Below are positions 59,985-64,000 of a stretch of DNA of 64,000 nucleotides, one piece after another. Made by a program: the position numbers and the translations under genes. The stretch lies in the NCBI RefSeq assembly GCF_900113035.1, contig NZ_FONX01000004.1, positions 1-64,000 of the forward strand. The letters are read 5' to 3'. This stretch comes from Paracidovorax wautersii. Lineage in GTDB: Bacteria > Pseudomonadota > Gammaproteobacteria > Burkholderiales > Burkholderiaceae_C. The notes beneath the pieces are model-generated. The model had not been told where the DNA came from, did not search any database, and was given only the letters and a program-made list of their open reading frames with translations. Position 1 is the stretch's first letter. Each line of letters starts with the position of its first letter.

Positions 59985-61268
59985 TCAGACCGCGTCCAGC
60001 GCCTGGGCCAGGTCGGCCTGCAGGTCGTCGATGTGCTCGATGCCGACCGACAGGCGCACCATGCCTTCCGTCACGCCCGCGTTGGCGAGTTCCGCCGCGT
60101 CGAGCTGGCGGTGAGTGGTGGAGGCCGGGTGCGTGGCCAGCGACTTGGCATCGCCGATGTTGACCAGCCGCGTGAAGAGCTGCAGCGCGTCAAGGAAACG
60201 CGCCCCGGCGGCGCGCGGATCGCCGCCGTCCTGCTTGAGGCTGAAGGAGAGGATGCCCGAGGCCCGCCCGCCCAGCTGCCGCTGCACCAGGGCGTGGTCG
60301 GGGTGGTCGGGCAGGCCGGCGTAGCGCACCCATTCGACCTTGGGGTGCTTTTGCAGGTAGTGCGCCAGCGCCAGGGCGTTGTCGCAGATGCGGTCCATGC
60401 GCAGCGCCAGCGTCTCGATGCCCTGCAGGATCAGGAAGGCGTTCTGCGGCGAGAGCGCCGCGCCCGTGTTGCGCAGCGGCACCACGCGGGCGCGGCCGAT
60501 GAAGGCGGCCTCGCCCAGCGCCTCGGTATAGACCACGCCGTGGTAGCTCACGTCCGGCTCGTTGAGGCGCGGAAAGCGCGCCTTGTGCTGCGCCCATGGG
60601 AACTTGCCGCTATCGACGATGGCGCCGCCCACGCTGGTGCCGTGGCCGCCCAGGTACTTGGTGAGCGAATGCACGACGATGTCGGCACCATGCTCGATGG
60701 GCCGCAGCAGGTAGGGGCTGGGCACGGTGTTGTCCACGATCAGCGGCACGCCGTGGGCATGGGCGATGTCGGCCAGCGCGCGGATGTCGGTCACGTTGCC
60801 CAGCGGGTTGCCGATGGATTCGATGAAGATGGCCTTGGTGCGCGCGTCGATCAGCGGGGCGAAGCTGGCCGGATCGCGCGGGTCGGCGAAGCGCGTGGTG
60901 ATGCCCTGCTGCGGCAGCGTGTGGGCGAAGAGGTTGTAGGTGCCGCCGTAGAGCGTGCCGGCCGAGACGATGTTGTCGCCCGCTTCGGCGATCGTCTGGA
61001 TGGCGTAGGTGATGGCCGCCATGCCCGAGGCCACGGCCAGCGCGGCGATGCCGCCTTCGAGCGCCGCGACGCGCTTTTCCAGCACGTCGTTGGTCGGGTT
61101 CATGATGCGGCTGTAGATGTTGCCCGGCACCTTCAGGTCGAACAGGTCGGCGCCGTGCTGGGCGCTGTCGAAGGCGTAGGCCACCGTCTGGTAGATGGGC
61201 ACGGCCACGGCCTTGGTGGTCGGGTCGGGCGAATAGCCGGCGTGGACGGCGAGCGTTTCGATCTTCAT
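59985..61268 (-). CDS. metY: O-acetylhomoserine aminocarboxypropyltransferase (MetY)
   Basis: This 427-residue PLP enzyme makes homocysteine from O-acetylhomoserine and sulfide. Cys/Met-metabolism family blocks are clear: [60 protein letters not shown] and the PLP lysine in [16 protein letters not shown] (about 207). The size (over 420) fits MetY rather than MetZ/MetB (about 390). AGGAGACC precedes ATG 61268. A perfect 13-bp hairpin lies 32 bp upstream, a possible regulatory structure. Confidence 0.94.
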   Translation of the reverse strand: MKIETLAVHAGYSPDPTTKAVAVPIYQTVAYAFDSAQHGADLFDLKVPGNIYSRIMNPTNDVLEKRVAALEGGIAALAVASGMAAITYAIQTIAEAGDNIVSAGTLYGGTYNLFAHTLPQQGITTRFADPRDPASFAPLIDARTKAIFIESIGNPLGNVTDIRALADIAHAHGVPLIVDNTVPSPYLLRPIEHGADIVVHSLTKYLGGHGTSVGGAIVDSGKFPWAQHKARFPRLNEPDVSYHGVVYTEALGEAAFIGRARVVPLRNTGAALSPQNAFLILQGIETLALRMDRICDNALALAHYLQKHPKVEWVRYAGLPDHPDHALVQRQLGGRASGILSFSLKQDGGDPRAAGARFLDALQLFTRLVNIGDAKSLATHPASTTHRQLDAAELANAGVTEGMVRLSVGIEHIDDLQADLAQALDAV

Positions 61269-61299
61269 GCAGCAGGTCTCCTGAATGGGGTGGATGCGT

Positions 61300-61330
61300 G
61301 CCCGCTGCCTCAGCGGATGAGGCAGCGGGC
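61300..61330 (-). promoter_or_regulatory. 13-bp perfect hairpin in the metY leader
   Basis: GCCCGCTGCCTCA (61300-61312) is the exact inverse of TGAGGCAGCGGGC (61318-61330), with a five-base loop. It lies 32 bp before the metY start with no T-run, so it is not a usual terminator. It does not match a SAM or SAH riboswitch core that I can recognise. A roadblock or ribosome-access role is possible. Confidence 0.4.
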
Positions 61331-61414
61331 GCGCGGCCATTCTGGCGCCGTGCCGGCCAAAGGTCGTCGAATCTTTGGCGATGAGCTTATGCCCTGCGCT
61401 TCGCAGGCCGGTCT

Positions 61415-61436
61415 TTAGATCGTGAACACTTTCTTA
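61415..61436. repeat. isolated 16-bp IS5-type terminus flanked by TAA
   Basis: On the minus strand: TAA, GAAAGTGTTCACGATC, TAA. It matches the MITE terminus with one change, with identical TNA triplets on both sides. It lies in the gap between rlhA and metY. Confidence 0.5.
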
Positions 61437-61478
61437 GCGCCGAATCGGCCTGCAGCCCGCATGGGATAAGCGCAGTTT

Positions 61479-61495
61479 GCTCTGATTACGATAGC
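61479..61495. repeat. degenerate 17-bp palindrome at the rlhA 3' end
   Basis: GCTCT-GATTACG-ATAGC has one mismatch to the family. Minus-strand reading supplies the last rlhA codons (GCG CTA TCG) and the TAA stop (61486-61488), so the repeat forms the end of the gene. Confidence 0.45.
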
Positions 61496-63492
61496 GCAGC
61501 GGGCGCCGGCCGCGTGCGGTAGAACTGCATGGGCACGGCCTGCATCTCCTTGGCGTGCTGGTTGAGCACCGATTTCTTCATGCGGCCCACCACATGCATC
61601 TCGCAGGGCTTGCAATCGAAGCGCAGGGTCAGCTTTTCCTTGCCGTTGACCAGCTGCAGCGGCTCGGCCTTGATGGTGCCCTTGACGCCGATCACGCCCT
61701 TGGCCTGCTTGGGGCAGAGGCTCATGGAAAAGCGCACGCAGTGCTTGGTGATCATCAGGCTCACCTCGCCTTCCTCTTCCTTCGACTCGTAGGCCGCGTC
61801 GATCACCTTCACGCCGTGGCGGGCGTAGAAGTCGTGCGCCTTGTGGTTGAAGACGTTGGCCAGATAGCTCAGCGTGTCTTCGGGGAAGGGCGCGGGCGGC
61901 TCCACCGGCGTGGCGCGCGGCAGGCGCACGAAGCCGGCTGCGCGCGCGGCCTCCAGCGCCTCGACCGCGTCGCGGCGCAGCTGGTTGAGCGCGGAGGCCG
62001 GCACGAACCAGGGCTGCGAGAGGGTGAGCGCGATGTCGTGCACCGCGAAGATGGTGGCGCCGAAGCGGCCCAGCTGCTCGCGCAGCGTGGCCTCGGCGCG
62101 GGCTGCGTCGGTGGCGGGCTGGTGCGGCTGCACGATGGCGGCGCTGCCCGTGAAGCCGTCCTCGTCGGTCAGCGTGAGGCCGAAGCCGTCCGGCGTTTCC
62201 GACAGCTGCGCCCAGAGGCCGATGCGGCGGTCGCTGGACTTCTTGTCGAGCGTGCGCACCCAGTCCATGTCGCGGTTGCGGTTGACCTCCAGGCCTTTGC
62301 GCAGGTCCTTGAAGCCGGCGATCGGGTCCTTGGGGAACACGCGCCACAGGCCCTTCTTCGCGTTGATGGCTTCGGCGCGGTTGATCTGCAGGCCCACCAG
62401 TTCCTTCTGCAGGTCGTAGTAGCAGAGGCCGTCGCCGTTGTGCAGCACGGTGTCGGGGCTGGAAAGCTCCAGCTCGGCGAAGTTCTCGCCCACCTTGGTC
62501 ACCCAGCCGATGGCGCGGCCCGGGGTCTTGGGCGTGTCGAAGGCGCCGATGTCTTCCTTGCGGCCGTTGACGAAGTAGTCGGTGAACTCGCGGTTGAAGT
62601 TCTGGTCCGGGTCGGGCGTGAAGCCGAAGGTGGTGCGGCCCGAAGAGGAGCGCGCCAGCGGCCGGGCCGTGAATTCGCGCTCCTCGATGATCTCGTCGAG
62701 CAGCTTGCGGTAGTGGGCCGTGATGTTCTTCACGTAGCCCATGTCTTTATAGCGCCCCTCGATCTTGAAGCTGCGCACGCCCGCGTCGATCAGCGCGCGC
62801 AGGTTGTCGCTCTGGTTGTTGTCCTTCATCGAGAGCACGTGCTTTTCGTGCGCGATGATGCGGCCATTCGAGTCCAGCACCTCGTAGGGCAGGCGGCAGG
62901 CCTGGTTGCAGTCGCCCCGGTTGGCGCTGCGGCCGGTGTGGGCGTGGGTGATGTAGCACTGGCCCGAATAGGCCACGCACAGCGCGCCGTGCACGAAGAA
63001 TTCGATGGTGGTGCGCGCCGGGTCGGTGGCGGCGCGCACGGCGGCGATCTGGCCCAGGTCCAGCTCGCGGGCGATCACGATCTGCGAGAGGCCCGCATCC
63101 TGCAGGAAACGCGCCTTCTCGGGCGTGCGGATGTCGGTCTGCGTGCTGGCGTGCAGCTGGATGGGGGGCAGGTCCAGTTCCAGCAGGCCCATGTCCTGGA
63201 TGATGAGCGCGTCGGCGCCGGCGTTGTACACCTGCCAAGCCATCTGGCGGGCGCCTTCGAGCTCGTCGTCGCGCAGGATGGTGTTGAGCGTGATGAAGAT
63301 GCGGCTGCCGAAGCGGTGCGCGTGGCGGATGAGCCGTTCCAGGTCGCGCATCTCGTTGCCGGCGCCGGCCCGCGCGCCGAAGGCGGGGCCGCCGATATAG
63401 ACGGCATCGGCGCCGTGGTTGACGGCCTCGATGCCGATGTCGGCGTCGCGCGCGGGGGAGAGCAGTTCGATCTGGTGGGGCAGCAGGGACAT
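61486..63492 (-). CDS. rlhA: peptidase U32-family 23S rRNA hydroxylase RlhA
   Basis: This 668-residue protein fits RlhA (E. coli YdcP, about 653), which hydroxylates C2501 of 23S rRNA; the shorter TrhP (about 450) is excluded by length. The U32 core (about 1-300) has ELLSPARDADIGIEAVNHGA, FVHGALCVAYSGQCYI and cysteines in GDCNQACRLPYEV that probably bind an Fe-S cluster with others; the C-terminal half has MITKHCVRFSMSLCPKQ and RFDCKPCEMHV, with further cysteines. The stop is created by a degenerate dispersed palindrome. Confidence 0.9.
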   Translation of the reverse strand: MSLLPHQIELLSPARDADIGIEAVNHGADAVYIGGPAFGARAGAGNEMRDLERLIRHAHRFGSRIFITLNTILRDDELEGARQMAWQVYNAGADALIIQDMGLLELDLPPIQLHASTQTDIRTPEKARFLQDAGLSQIVIARELDLGQIAAVRAATDPARTTIEFFVHGALCVAYSGQCYITHAHTGRSANRGDCNQACRLPYEVLDSNGRIIAHEKHVLSMKDNNQSDNLRALIDAGVRSFKIEGRYKDMGYVKNITAHYRKLLDEIIEEREFTARPLARSSSGRTTFGFTPDPDQNFNREFTDYFVNGRKEDIGAFDTPKTPGRAIGWVTKVGENFAELELSSPDTVLHNGDGLCYYDLQKELVGLQINRAEAINAKKGLWRVFPKDPIAGFKDLRKGLEVNRNRDMDWVRTLDKKSSDRRIGLWAQLSETPDGFGLTLTDEDGFTGSAAIVQPHQPATDAARAEATLREQLGRFGATIFAVHDIALTLSQPWFVPASALNQLRRDAVEALEAARAAGFVRLPRATPVEPPAPFPEDTLSYLANVFNHKAHDFYARHGVKVIDAAYESKEEEGEVSLMITKHCVRFSMSLCPKQAKGVIGVKGTIKAEPLQLVNGKEKLTLRFDCKPCEMHVVGRMKKSVLNQHAKEMQAVPMQFYRTRPAPAALS

Positions 63493-63589
63493 GGGGCGGG
63501 ATTATCCCAGGGCCGCCCCCGAAAGGAATCCGGTCAGGTTCTTGCAGCTAGTATCGGGGGCTGTCGAAAACCCTTTCCCTGGAGACTGA

Positions 63590-64000
63590 ATGCTCATCTC
63601 GTCCACCATCCAACGCCTGCGTTTTCCCCTGCAACTGACGGCCCTGGCCTGCGCTCTGGCCGCGGCCGGCGCCGCTTCGGCGCAAGACGTGCAGGTCGTC
63701 AAGATCGGCCATGCCGGCCCCGTGTCCGGCGGCATCGCCCACATCGGCAAGGACACCGAGAACGGCGTGCGCATGGCGGTGGACGACCTGAACGCGCAGA
63801 ACCTCGTCATCGGCGGCAAGAAGATCAAGTTCGAGCTGGCGGCCGAAGACGACGCGGGCGACCCGCGCCAGGCCACCGCCGTGGCGCAGAAGTTCTGCGA
63901 CATGAAGGTCGCGGGCGTCGTGGGCCACCTGCAGTCGGGCACCTCCATTCCCGCTTCTACCGTCTATGACAAGTGCGACCTGCCGCACATCACCGCGTCG
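63590..64000 (+). CDS. branched-chain amino-acid ABC transporter substrate-binding protein, N-terminal part
   Basis: 137 codons are present before the window ends. The signal peptide (LQLTALACALAAAGAASAQ) is followed by VVKIGHAGPVSGGIAHIGKD, DLNAQNLVIGGKKIKFELAA and DDAGDPRQATAVAQKFCDMK, the type I periplasmic-binding fold (LivK/Peripla_BP_6). It captures branched-chain or related amino acids for an ABC importer. GGAG precedes the ATG. Permease and ATPase genes may follow outside the window. The exact substrate is unknown. Confidence 0.9.
   Translation, partial: MLISSTIQRLRFPLQLTALACALAAAGAASAQDVQVVKIGHAGPVSGGIAHIGKDTENGVRMAVDDLNAQNLVIGGKKIKFELAAEDDAGDPRQATAVAQKFCDMKVAGVVGHLQSGTSIPASTVYDKCDLPHITAS

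Noticed and set aside
61300-61330. metY hairpin considered as a SAM or SAH riboswitch
   Set aside because: It lacks the conserved internal bases and pseudoknot elements I know for these classes.

Overview
This window is chromosomal DNA from a GC-rich beta-proteobacterium of the Comamonadaceae, most like Acidovorax/Paracidovorax. That placement rests on protein flavour and gene order from memory, not on a database search. Nearly all of it is dense housekeeping sequence with Shine-Dalgarno starts. About 57 protein genes, three tRNA genes and several small repeat families can be supported.

Layout. 1-333: end of an IS5-type insertion sequence running off the left edge. 364-2596: bfd/tonB/exbB/exbD iron-uptake cluster on the minus strand behind a Fur-like palindrome. 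2777-4728: SWIB protein, DMT exporter, GGCT-like protein. 4739-6326: aceA with an unusually AT-rich operator region. 6440-14114: thrS-infC-rpmI-rplT-pheS-pheT-ihfA translation cluster, then a MerR regulator and tRNA-Pro. 14843-20120: carA-carB-greA. 20673-27126: glycosyltransferase, yhbY, rlmE, ftsH, folP, glmM. 27260-43119: accessory and signalling genes (two-domain c-di-GMP enzyme, DHH phosphoesterase, DUF1501/DUF1800 pair, chemoreceptor, MFS exporter, nuclease, pseudouridine synthase, M23 peptidase, GMC oxidoreductase), with the mobile miniature elements and two tRNA-Asn genes. 43288-51678: def, glnD, map, purL. 51820-64000: GAF-EAL protein, DUF808, OmpW, DUF457, ergothioneine genes egtD-egtB, a TonB-like lipoprotein, metY, rlhA and the start of a LivK-type binding protein.

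Most notable. (1) Upstream of thrS is a complete candidate transcription attenuator: a 13-codon leader peptide with four Thr codons, a perfect 11-bp terminator hairpin with a U-tract, and mutually exclusive pairings for 1:2, 2:3 and 3:4. (2) Two 268-bp MITE-like elements with IS5-type ends occur; one has split a DUF4142 gene whose original 193-codon frame is restored exactly by removing the element and one TCA duplication. Isolated 16-bp copies of the same terminus sit at TNA sites near gene ends. (3) A dispersed 17-bp palindrome family, GCTAT-N7-ATAGC, has about nine copies, one read in frame inside purL and one forming the end of rlhA.

The genes mostly serve core functions: translation (thrS, infC, rpmI, rplT, pheST, def, map), nucleotide synthesis (carAB, purL), envelope precursor supply (glmM), folate (folP), nitrogen signalling (glnD) and the glyoxylate bypass (aceA). 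The accessory genes add environmental sensing, iron uptake and thiol/histidine-betaine redox chemistry.
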